Positions 1-6,904 of a stretch of DNA of 19,763 nt are shown in pieces (the first letter of the stretch is position 1; each line of letters begins with the position of its first letter). Location of the stretch: NCBI GenBank assembly GCA_005885565.1, contig VAXK01000213.1, positions 6,748-26,510 of the forward strand, in the 5' to 3' direction. The position numbers and the translations under genes were made by a program. The notes under the pieces were generated by a model. That model had not been told where the DNA came from. It made no database searches and saw only the letters and a program-made list of their open reading frames with translations. The stretch comes from Actinomycetota bacterium. GTDB lineage: Bacteria; Actinomycetota; Thermoleophilia; Gaiellales; Gaiellaceae.

Positions 1-653
1 GTGCGCACGTAGTCCTCGTTGATCGTGTCGAGGATGTTGCCGCGGAGCACGCGGCCGTAGAAGCCGATGAAGAGGACGGCGAGGACGAGCCACGGCAGGA
101 TCAGGTGGTACGCCCACTGGAGCGGGTTCGCGGTCAGCGGGTAGTACTCGCCGTCCGGGAAGAAGGAGTTCTTCTCGGCGAGCAGATAGCGTGTCACGAG
201 GCCGAGCCAGAAGACCGGCATCGAGATCCCGACGAGGGCCAGGATCGTGATGAGGCGATCCGACAGCCTGCCGGCCGTGACGGCCGAGATCACCCCCACG
301 AGGACACCGAAGAAGACCCAGATGAGCGCGGCGCCGATCGTGAGCGAGAACGTCGCCGGGATGCCCTGCTTGATCTGGCTCAGCACGGGCTGCTGCGAGG
401 TGTAGGAGACGAGATTGTTCGTGAACATCCGCTTGATCATCAGGCCGTACTGGACGTAGAACGGCTTGTCGAAACCCCAGGCGTGCTCGATGTTCAGCAC
501 GTTCTGGGGCGTCGCGTTCTTGCCGGCGATGCGCTGCGCCGTCCCGAGCTTCCCGCCGCCCGGGACGATGATGAAGATCAGGAAGACGATGAACGTGACG
601 GCGAGCATCACGAGGATCGCGCCGATCGTCCGTCTGATCAGGAACGTGGCCAT
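1..653 (-). CDS. DppB-type ABC transporter permease, 3' part cut by window edge
   Basis: Inner-membrane permease of an oligopeptide/dipeptide-type (PepT family) ABC importer. About 217 residues are visible from the ATG at 653-651, starting MATFLIRRTIGAILVMLAV. A first membrane segment is followed by an external loop containing the family-typical GFDKPFYVQYG stretch, then QIKQGIPATFSL and three or so further hydrophobic segments. The visible part ends at NEDYVRT, which in DppB proteins opens the EAA loop that docks onto the ATPase, so roughly the last third is missing. The start codon shares one base with the stop of the upstream DppC-type gene, indicating translational coupling. In most operons of this family the B-type permease precedes the C-type, and here it follows. 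Substrate cannot be read from the permease. Confidence 0.93.
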   Translation of the reverse strand, partial: MATFLIRRTIGAILVMLAVTFIVFLIFIIVPGGGKLGTAQRIAGKNATPQNVLNIEHAWGFDKPFYVQYGLMIKRMFTNNLVSYTSQQPVLSQIKQGIPATFSLTIGAALIWVFFGVLVGVISAVTAGRLSDRLITILALVGISMPVFWLGLVTRYLLAEKNSFFPDGEYYPLTANPLQWAYHLILPWLVLAVLFIGFYGRVLRGNILDTINEDYVR

Positions 654-1732
654 CAGTGCTCGATCTTCACCTTCGCGCGCGGGTCGAGCGCGTCACGGAG
701 GCCGTCGCCGAACACGTTCAGCGCCAGCACGGTGAGCACGATCGCGAGGCCCGGCATGATCGCGAACCACGGCCGGGTGACGATCAGGCCCTGGCCGTCG
801 GAGATCAGCGTCCCCCACGAGGGAGTCGGCGGCTGCACGCCGGCGCCGAGGAACGAGAGCGCCGCCTCGAGGACGATGTTGTTCGCGACGATCAGCGTGA
901 AGAAGACGAGGATCGACGACGCGACGTTCGGCAGGAGCTCCGTGAACATGATCCGGAGCGGGCCAGCGCCCTGCGCGACCGCGGCCTCGATGAACTCCTT
1001 CTGCCGCAGCGACAGGACCTGCCCGCGCAACGGCCGTCCCACGTACGGGATCAGGACGTAGGAGATCACGAGCGTCGGGATCATGATGTTGCCCGAGTTC
1101 GCCCTGATGGGGCCGAGGTGGATGCCGTTGATCGCGAGCGCTGCGCCGAGCGCGATCCCGAGCAGGATGACGGGGAACGCGTAGAAGAGGTCGAAGAAGC
1201 GCGTGATCACGAAGTCGAGCCAGCCCCCGTAGAAGCCGGCCAGGAGGGCGAGGATCGTCGCCGCGACGACGCAGATCAGCGACGAGACGATGCCGACGAA
1301 GAGCGACGTCCTCCCGCCGTAGAGGAGCCGGACGGCGATGTCGCGGCCGAGCTGGTCCGCCCCGAGCACGTACTTCCCTCCGGCGGCGAACCACTGCGGC
1401 CCGACGGGGGTCGAGGCGACGAGCTTCCCGCCCAGCACGCCGCCCTTCGAGACGACGTCGACCTTCGTGCCGTGCACGGTGATCGTGTCGAGAACGTGCT
1501 CGTTGCTCGGCCCCGAGTGCGCGACGTGGTGCGCGTAGAGCGGCGCGAGGATGCACGCGACCACGATGAGGACGAACAGGCCGAGGAAGGCGAAGGCGAC
1601 GAAGTTCCGACGGAGCCGCCGCCAGGCGAGGTACCAGGGGCTCCGGCCGCGGATGACCGCACCCGACTCCTCGGCGGCGAGCTCCGCCGCGGTGTCGAGC
1701 GTGAATTCCGTTTCCGTCGCCGGCTGGGCCAA
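653..1732 (-). CDS. DppC-type ABC transporter permease
   Basis: Second membrane subunit of importer system A, 359 residues. The N-terminal 40 residues are cytoplasmic and acidic, followed by the OppC_N-type segment (RRLRRNFVAFAFLGLFVLIV). A long external loop of about 75 residues ends in GADQLGRDIAVRLLYGGRTSL, a conserved DppC block. The EAA loop is EFIEAAVAQGAGPLRIMFTELLPN and the C-terminal signature is LSFLGAGVQPPTPSWG. The external loop is longer than in E. coli DppC, with an extra stretch around residues 80-120. The predicted start is TTG at 1732 with an AAGGGGAA ribosome-binding-like stretch close upstream; no ATG or GTG fits the N-terminus better. It lies 59 bp downstream of the binding protein gene, with a strong hairpin in that gap. 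Confidence 0.94.
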   Translation of the reverse strand: MAQPATETEFTLDTAAELAAEESGAVIRGRSPWYLAWRRLRRNFVAFAFLGLFVLIVVACILAPLYAHHVAHSGPSNEHVLDTITVHGTKVDVVSKGGVLGGKLVASTPVGPQWFAAGGKYVLGADQLGRDIAVRLLYGGRTSLFVGIVSSLICVVAATILALLAGFYGGWLDFVITRFFDLFYAFPVILLGIALGAALAINGIHLGPIRANSGNIMIPTLVISYVLIPYVGRPLRGQVLSLRQKEFIEAAVAQGAGPLRIMFTELLPNVASSILVFFTLIVANNIVLEAALSFLGAGVQPPTPSWGTLISDGQGLIVTRPWFAIMPGLAIVLTVLALNVFGDGLRDALDPRAKVKIEH

Positions 1733-1751
1733 GCTTCCCCTTGGACGAAGA

Positions 1752-1776
1752 GGAGGGCGCCTCCTCGGCGCCCTCC
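1752..1776 (-). promoter_or_regulatory. Intercistronic hairpin between binding protein and permease genes
   Basis: Perfect 10-bp inverted repeat: arm GGAGGGCGCC at 1752-1761, five-base loop, arm GGCGCCCTCC at 1767-1776. It sits between the stop of the binding protein gene and the TTG start of the DppC-type permease. No T-run follows on the minus strand, so it is more likely a partial terminator or an RNA-stabilising stem than a full terminator. Such stems often give more binding protein than permease; that role is inferred. Confidence 0.65.
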
Positions 1777-1791
1777 CCGACTACGGCTATC

Positions 1792-3468
1792 TCACTTGTG
1801 ACAGATCGTTGCGAAGTCGAACTGGTAGAGGACGTGGTTGACGTAGCAGCCTAGGTCGATGTCGGAGTTGAAGGTGTCGACGAACTGCCGGTTGATGAAC
1901 GGCGCCCACGCGGCCTGCTGCATGGCCTGCTTGTCGAGCGCGGCCCACTGGGCGTTCACCGACGACGACAGGTTCGTCTGCTTCTTCAGCGACGCGATCT
2001 TCGCGTTCACCGCCTTGTCGTCGAAGTTGGAGTAGTTGTTGTTGTGCGTCGGCGTGATCCGCGTGCCGTTCAGAAGCACGTCGAACCAGTCGAGCGGGTG
2101 CGGGTAGTCCTGGAACCAGTCGGCGAAGCCGATCTGCGCCTTCGTCGTCTGGTTGCCGATCGTCGTCCAGTAGACGGAGGAGTTGATGATCTTGTCCTTG
2201 GCCTTGAAGCCGAGCGAGTTCAGGACCGAGGTCAGGTACTCGGTCGCCTTCGGGTCCTGGCCGCGGTCGTGGTTCCAGACCGTGATCGACATCCCCTTCA
2301 CGCCGGCTGCGGCGATGAGCTTCTTCGCCTTCGCCAGGTTGTAGGGGTAGAGGTTGTGCTTCTTGTACTGCGGATACGTCGGCGGAAGGACGTTCTCCGT
2401 CGGGTTGGCGAGGCCGCCGTAGACCCGGACGAGCGCCTGGCGGTTGATGGCGTAGTTGACCGCCTGCCGCACGCGCACGTCGTCGAACGGCTTCACGCGG
2501 TTGTTCATGAAGAAGTAGTAGGTGTTCGCCGGCGTGTAGACCTTCGTCTGGTTGGAGTACTTCGACTGCAGCGTGCCGAGCCGGTCGGGCGGGGGCTGCT
2601 GGAAGTCGTAGTCGTCCTGACCCTTCAGCGTGCGGGTCAGCGCCACGCCGGGATCGCCGAGGATGTCGATGGTCATCTTGTCCGGGTTCCCGTTCGGGAC
2701 CTCGCTGATGCCCGTGGCCTTGTTGGACTTCCACTGCGGGTTCCGCACGACGACGGCGAGCTTGTTCGCCTTGTAGCTCTGGATCATGTACGGGCCCGTC
2801 GCGGCAGCCGGATGCGGCGACTGGTCCTTGGCCGGCGTCGCCGGCGGCAGCAGCGCCGCGAACTCCGTCGCCAGGATGTTCTGGAAGTCACCCTGAGGCT
2901 GGGTCAGCTTGATCGTGATCTGGCCCGTCTTGTCGTTCGTTGTGATCCCGGTGATGTGGCCCTTCTTCGTCTTCGAGAAGGCGTCGGCGCCGACGACGTT
3001 CGAGAAGAAGCCGACGCCCGGCGAGTCGACCTTGTAGTCGCGCTCGATCGTCGCGCGGAAGTCGCTCGCCTTGACGGGCGTGCCGTCGGAGTACTTGAGG
3101 CCCTTGCGCAGCGTCAGCGTGTAGGTCTTGCCGTCGGAAGAGATCTTGGGCATGGCCTTGGCCAGGTACGGGACGATCGTCGCGCCGTCGGGCCCGTTGA
3201 CGTGCTTGTAGCCCAGGAGGGGCAGGTAGACGTTCCACATGATCGACCAGCCCTCGACGGTGTACGACAAGCCGGGATCGAGGTAGTCGGTGCCGGTGTC
3301 GTAGGCGATGCGGAAGTTGGCGAACGGCTGGTTCTTGCCACCTCCGCTCGAACTCGGTTTGTTGCTGGCGCTCTTGCTCTTCCCTCCGCAAGCAGCGCCG
3401 AGGAGAGCGAACCCGGCAATGAGCGCCCCTACGCTCAGCAGCCACGTCCACCGTTGGCTCCGTGTCAC
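1792..3468 (-). CDS. Family 5 extracellular solute-binding lipoprotein (peptide type)
   Basis: Substrate-binding subunit of importer system A, 558 residues. The N-terminus has charged residues, a hydrophobic core and a lipobox LLGAAC, so cleavage before Cys27 and lipid anchoring are expected. A Ser/Gly/Lys linker follows. The mature part shows the SBP_bac_5 landmarks: DTGTDYLDPGLSYTVEG, the KTYTLTLRKGLKYSDGTPVKASDF block around residues 130-155, VRQAVNYAINRQAL near the middle, and QDYPHPLDWFDVLL towards the end. The start is GTG at 3468, supported by GGGAGG six bases upstream. The gene leads the system A transcript, followed by a DppC-type and a DppB-type permease. The family binds di- and oligopeptides but also nickel, heme precursors or sugars, so peptide specificity is a family-level guess. 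Confidence 0.95.
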   Translation of the reverse strand: MTRSQRWTWLLSVGALIAGFALLGAACGGKSKSASNKPSSSGGGKNQPFANFRIAYDTGTDYLDPGLSYTVEGWSIMWNVYLPLLGYKHVNGPDGATIVPYLAKAMPKISSDGKTYTLTLRKGLKYSDGTPVKASDFRATIERDYKVDSPGVGFFSNVVGADAFSKTKKGHITGITTNDKTGQITIKLTQPQGDFQNILATEFAALLPPATPAKDQSPHPAAATGPYMIQSYKANKLAVVVRNPQWKSNKATGISEVPNGNPDKMTIDILGDPGVALTRTLKGQDDYDFQQPPPDRLGTLQSKYSNQTKVYTPANTYYFFMNNRVKPFDDVRVRQAVNYAINRQALVRVYGGLANPTENVLPPTYPQYKKHNLYPYNLAKAKKLIAAAGVKGMSITVWNHDRGQDPKATEYLTSVLNSLGFKAKDKIINSSVYWTTIGNQTTKAQIGFADWFQDYPHPLDWFDVLLNGTRITPTHNNNYSNFDDKAVNAKIASLKKQTNLSSSVNAQWAALDKQAMQQAAWAPFINRQFVDTFNSDIDLGCYVNHVLYQFDFATICHK

Positions 3469-3474
3469 TCGATA

Positions 3475-3480
3475 CCTCCC
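3475..3480 (-). promoter_or_regulatory. Ribosome binding site setting the GTG start of the system A binding protein
   Basis: GGGAGG on the minus strand, six bases before the GTG at 3468-3466. It supports this GTG as the start, which also gives a normal lipoprotein signal peptide. Confidence 0.75.
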
Positions 3481-3493
3481 GCTCTGGAGAATC

Positions 3494-3518
3494 CCTCACG
3501 CGTGAGGCGAAGCGCCTC
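3494..3518. promoter_or_regulatory. 14-bp perfect palindrome overlapping a second hairpin upstream of the system A operon
   Basis: CCTCACGCGTGAGG at 3494-3507 is a perfect palindrome centred between 3500 and 3501, about 26-39 bp before the GTG of the binding protein gene. It overlaps a second inverted repeat, GAGGCG (3504-3509) with CGCCTC (3513-3518), so the shared GAGG can pair on either side. The first fits the size of a dimeric repressor operator; the pair together could also form alternative 5'-leader structures. Function is inferred from position and symmetry only. Confidence 0.45.
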
Positions 3519-3577
3519 TGGGGCGTCGATGTTACCCGGCACCCCGTATTCGGTGCGACGACGAGCGGCGCGCGTTG

Positions 3578-4129
3578 TTAGGCGGAAAGGCGCACGAAGC
3601 GGCGCCGCTTCGCGCGCAGGTCGTCCGGCTCGTCCTCTTCGACGACGCCGTCTACCCCATCGCGGTGCGTGGCGTGGAGGATGCGGGCCTCGCCGAGCCA
3701 GAAGGCGACGTGCGTCGTCTCCCGCTCGTCGCCGTAGGTGACGAGGTCGCCCGGCCGCAACTCGTCGGCCGAGAGCGGCGTTCCCGCCGCCTCCTGCTGG
3801 TCGGCGTCGCGCGGGACGAGCAGGCCGAGCCGCCGGTAGGCCATGTGGACCAGGCCGGAGCAGTCGATGCCCCTTCGGGTCATGCCGCCCCAGAGGTACG
3901 GGGCGCCGAGATACGTCCGCGCTTCGTCGAGCGGATCGCCGTCGTACCGCGCCAGCGCCTCCTGCCGCACCCAGCCGGGATACTCGTAGGCGGTGACGAT
4001 CCGCGCCCAGCCGTCCCGGCGCTCCTCCACGCGGACGGCGTCTCCCCGCAGGAGCTCGGTCACGCGCTCCGCGCCTTCGTTCGGCTCGGAGCGGACCGGC
4101 GCGACGTCGACGAGGCAGAGCTCGAGCAC
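3578..4129 (-). CDS. NlpC/P60 family cysteine peptidase with N-terminal SH3-like domain, no visible signal peptide
   Basis: Probable gamma-D-glutamyl-diamino acid endopeptidase acting on peptidoglycan stem peptides, 183 residues. Residues 1-60 look like a bacterial SH3 domain (VAPVRSEPNEGAERVTELLRGD, then YPGWV). The catalytic domain follows: YLWGGMTRRGIDCSGLV with nucleophile Cys90, PRDADQQ, then TTHVAFWL with His140 and ILHATH with His152. There is no hydrophobic N-terminal segment, and the upstream frame has no other ATG, GTG or TTG start, so the product appears cytosolic. This matches the YkfC type of murein-peptide recycling enzyme more than secreted cell-wall hydrolases, although YkfC is longer. 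The start is GTG at 4129, with no clear Shine-Dalgarno site. It is codirectional with importer system A, 109 bp upstream of its first gene, and divergent from the exonuclease gene. The YkfC-like role is inference. Confidence 0.88.
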   Translation of the reverse strand: MLELCLVDVAPVRSEPNEGAERVTELLRGDAVRVEERRDGWARIVTAYEYPGWVRQEALARYDGDPLDEARTYLGAPYLWGGMTRRGIDCSGLVHMAYRRLGLLVPRDADQQEAAGTPLSADELRPGDLVTYGDERETTHVAFWLGEARILHATHRDGVDGVVEEDEPDDLRAKRRRFVRLSA

Positions 4130-4176
4130 GGCCGCAGTCTTGCACTCGAACGTCTGTTCGCGTACCGTTGGGCGGC

Positions 4177-5895
4177 ATGCAGCTGCGGCTCGACGCCGCG
4201 GACCGGCTCGTGGAGCTCGTCGAGGAGCGGCGCGGGCCGGTGTATGCCGAGGAGGCCGCGCGGCGGCTCTTCGCGCTCCGCCACGTTCCGGCCGGGATGG
4301 CGCGGAGCCTCCTGGAGGATGCGGTGGCGGCCGACGCGCGGCTCGCCTGGAGCGGCGACTCCGTTCGGCTCGCCACGCCGCCCGGCCACGACCTGCCGCT
4401 CGAGCGCGCGACCTACGTCGTCGTCGACCTCGAGACGACCGGCCTGCGGCCCGGGACGTGCCGCATCTGCGAGATCGGTGCGGTGCGGGTGCGGGAGCTC
4501 GAGCTCGGTGAGACCTTCCAGACGCTCGCGAACCCGGGGATCGCGCTCGGGCGGGCGGTCGCGTCGCTCACCGGGCTCCGGGACCGCGAGCTGCGGCGCG
4601 CGCCGCCGGCCGCCGAGGCCGTGCGGCGGTTCCTCGGCTTCGCCGACGACGCCGTCCTCGTCGCGCACAACGCCCGCTTCGACCTCGCCTTCCTCGACCG
4701 CGAGACCGAGCGGCTCACCGGGCGGCGCCTCGCCGGGCCCGTCGTCGACACCGTGTCGCTCGCGCGCCGCGTCCTCGAGGGCCGCGTCGCCCGCGCGAGC
4801 CTCGCGTCGCTCGCGCACTTCTTCGGCACGAGCGTGCGCCCGTGCCACCGCGCGCTGCCGGACGCGACCGCGACGGCCGAGATCCTCCTCGCCCTGATCG
4901 GCCTCGCGCAGGAGCGCGGTGCGACGAGCGTCGCCGACCTGTGCGAGCTCGCCTCGACGCGGACCCGCCGCATCTACCTCAAGCGCTCGCTGGCGTTCGG
5001 CGCGCCGACGACGCCAGGCGTCTACCTCTTCCGCGACCGCCACGACCAGGTGCTCTACGTCGGTCGCGCGCGCGACCTGCGCGCCAGGCTGCGCTCGTAC
5101 TTCCGGACGGATCGCCAGCGGCCCGCGGTCGAGGCGGCACTCGGCGCGCTCGAGCGGATCGAGTGGCGGGAGCGCGGCTCCGAGCTCGAGGCGGCGCTCG
5201 AGGAGCTCCGGCTCATCCGCGAGCTGCGGCCGCCGGCGAACGCGCGCGTCGCGCGGCCCGACCGCTACGTCTACCTCCGGCGCCGCGGCGACGGGCTCGT
5301 CTGCTCCGCGCAGCCGACCGAGCTCGGCCCGATCCGGAGCCGCTCGCGCGCCCGCCTCGCCGCCCGCGCGCTCACCGGCGCGAGCGAGAAGGAGCTCGCC
5401 GACCCGGCGCGCGCGCTTCCGCGCCTCCGGGCGAAGGTGCGCGAGCGCGCCGACGCCCTCCGCTACGAGGACGCCGCGCGGCTGCGCGACCGCGTCGAGG
5501 CGCTCGAGCGCGTCGTCGCCGAGCTGCAAAGGGTTCGCGCCCTCCGCCGCGCCGAGTGCTGCCTCGTCGTGCCCGCACTCGAGGCCGGCTTCGCCCGCGC
5601 CGTCTTCGTGTCCGGCGGACGGGTCGCGGCGGTGCGGAGCGTGCCGCCGGGCTTGGGCGCGCGCCTGGAGGTCGACGCGGGCCTCGCCGCGTGCCGCCTC
5701 GCCGAGCCCTCCGCCCGGCCGGAGGACGTCGACGAGCTCCTCCTCGTCGGGACCTTCCTGCGCCGGCCGCCGCCCGAGCTCCGCGTGTGCCCGCTCGACG
5801 CGCGCGCGATCCTCGCCGCGGCTACACGGGCGGCGGCTCAGGGACCGGCTCGGGCATGCCCGGATCGAAGACCGGCTCGACCTCGTGCGGCTTGA
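4177..5895 (+). CDS. DEDDh 3'-5' exonuclease fused to a GIY-YIG (UvrC/Cho-like) nuclease domain
   Basis: Two-nuclease DNA repair-type protein, 572 residues from the ATG at 4177 (a TTG at 4168 is possible). Residues 1-77 look like a small helical, perhaps winged-helix, domain. The DnaQ-type exonuclease follows: VVVDLETTG with Asp84 and Glu86, HNARFD with Asp169, and CHRALPDA with His224 and Asp229. Then comes a GIY-YIG domain with GVY at 281-283, YVG at 294-296 and RARDLRARLRSYF. Near residues 420-445 is a UvrB/UvrC-type helical motif (ERADALRYEDAARLRDR). The UvrC RNase H-like endonuclease and HhH domains are absent. The architecture matches mycobacterial Rv2191-type proteins, whose role is poorly known. 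It diverges from the NlpC/P60 gene with under 50 bp between starts. Its last 74 bp overlap the 3' end of the convergent ATPase gene, and the last 25 or so residues are low-complexity Ala/Arg/Pro. Confidence 0.93.
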   Translation: MQLRLDAADRLVELVEERRGPVYAEEAARRLFALRHVPAGMARSLLEDAVAADARLAWSGDSVRLATPPGHDLPLERATYVVVDLETTGLRPGTCRICEIGAVRVRELELGETFQTLANPGIALGRAVASLTGLRDRELRRAPPAAEAVRRFLGFADDAVLVAHNARFDLAFLDRETERLTGRRLAGPVVDTVSLARRVLEGRVARASLASLAHFFGTSVRPCHRALPDATATAEILLALIGLAQERGATSVADLCELASTRTRRIYLKRSLAFGAPTTPGVYLFRDRHDQVLYVGRARDLRARLRSYFRTDRQRPAVEAALGALERIEWRERGSELEAALEELRLIRELRPPANARVARPDRYVYLRRRGDGLVCSAQPTELGPIRSRSRARLAARALTGASEKELADPARALPRLRAKVRERADALRYEDAARLRDRVEALERVVAELQRVRALRRAECCLVVPALEAGFARAVFVSGGRVAAVRSVPPGLGARLEVDAGLAACRLAEPSARPEDVDELLLVGTFLRRPPPELRVCPLDARAILAAATRAAAQGPARACPDRRPARPRAA

Positions 5896-6904
5896 CGCGG
5901 CCGTCCCTGATGTCCTCCGCCCAATGGCAGGCGACCTCGTGGCCCGACGTGAGGTTGCGCAGGCGCGGCACCTCGTCGCGGCAGCGGGTCGGCTGCACGT
6001 AGGGGCAGCGCGTGTGGAAGCGGCAGGCGGGCGGCGGGTTGGCCGGGCTCGGGACGTCGCCGGCGAGGAGGATGGCCTCACGCTCGCGCTCGACGACCGG
6101 ATCCGGGATCGGGACGGCGGAGAGGAGCGAGATCGTGTACGGATGGAGCGGCTCGTCGTAGAGCGCCTCGGCCGTCGACACTTCCACCACCGTCCCGAGG
6201 TACATGACCGCGATCCGGTCCGAGATGTGCCGGACGACGGCCAGGTCGTGCGCGATGAAGAGGTAGGTCAGCTCGAACTCCTCCTGAAGCCGCTCGAGCA
6301 GGTTGATGATCTGGGCCTGGATCGAGACGTCGAGCGCCGAGACCGGCTCGTCGGCGACGACGAAGTCCGGGTTGACGGCGAGCGCGCGGGCGAGGCCGAT
6401 GCGCTGGCGCTGGCCGCCGGAGAACTCGTGTGGGTAGCGCGTCGCGGCGTCGGCGGGCAGCCCGACCGTGACGAGCAGCTCGCGCACGCGCGACGCGGCG
6501 TCGCGGCGGCCCGCGAGCCCGTGCGTCCGCAGCGGCTCGCCGACGATCCGGCCCACGCTGTGCCGCGGGTTGAGCGAGGCAAAGGGGTCCTGGAAGACCA
6601 TCTGCATGCGCCGCCGCAGCGGCCGCAGCTCGCTCTCGCCGAGTGAGGTGATGTCGCGCCCGTCGAAGACGACGCGCCCGCCGGTCGGCTTGTAGAGGCG
6701 CAGGATCGTCCGCCCGACCGTCGACTTCCCGCAGCCGGACTCGCCCACGAGACCGAGCGTCTCGCCGCGTCGGATGGTCAGCGTGACGTCGTCGACGGCA
6801 CGAACGTCGCCGACGTGGCGGTCGAGGACGATCCCGCTCTTGATCGGGAAGTAGAGCTTCAGCCCGTCGAGCTCGACGAGCGGGCCGGCGCCGTCGGTCG
6901 TCAT
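5822..6904 (-). CDS. DppF/OppF-type oligopeptide ABC transporter ATPase
   Basis: Second ATPase of importer system B, 360 residues. It has all ABC motifs: Walker A GESGCGKST (54-62), Q-loop Gln105 in MVFQDPFASLNP, signature FSGGQRQR (161-168), Walker B FVVADEP with Asp185/Glu186, D-loop SALD and switch His219 in IAHD. The C-terminal oligo_HPY extension is present (PLHPYTISLLSAVPIPDP), with the family-typical cysteine cluster CRFHTRCPYVQPTRC and a later VACHW. It ends in a Pro/Glu/Val-rich tail. The ATG at 6904 overlaps the stop of the DppD-type gene as ATGA, which fixes the start; the reading frame continues far upstream but has no ABC sequence there. Its stop lies inside the 3' end of the convergent exonuclease gene. 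Confidence 0.96.
   Translation of the reverse strand: MTTDGAGPLVELDGLKLYFPIKSGIVLDRHVGDVRAVDDVTLTIRRGETLGLVGESGCGKSTVGRTILRLYKPTGGRVVFDGRDITSLGESELRPLRRRMQMVFQDPFASLNPRHSVGRIVGEPLRTHGLAGRRDAASRVRELLVTVGLPADAATRYPHEFSGGQRQRIGLARALAVNPDFVVADEPVSALDVSIQAQIINLLERLQEEFELTYLFIAHDLAVVRHISDRIAVMYLGTVVEVSTAEALYDEPLHPYTISLLSAVPIPDPVVEREREAILLAGDVPSPANPPPACRFHTRCPYVQPTRCRDEVPRLRNLTSGHEVACHWAEDIRDGRVKPHEVEPVFDPGMPEPVPEPPPV

Noticed and set aside
1..20. 20 bases at 1-20 identical to 9176-9195
   Set aside because: Both fall in the EAA loop start (EDYVRT) of the two DppB-type permeases; shared codons for conserved residues explain the identity, and flanking sequence diverges at once.
2044..3741. 565-codon plus-strand frame opposite the system A binding protein
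   Set aside because: GC-rich antisense shadow: low-complexity Arg/Val/Asp sequence, no motif, and the minus strand has a clear binding protein with signal peptide and ribosome site.
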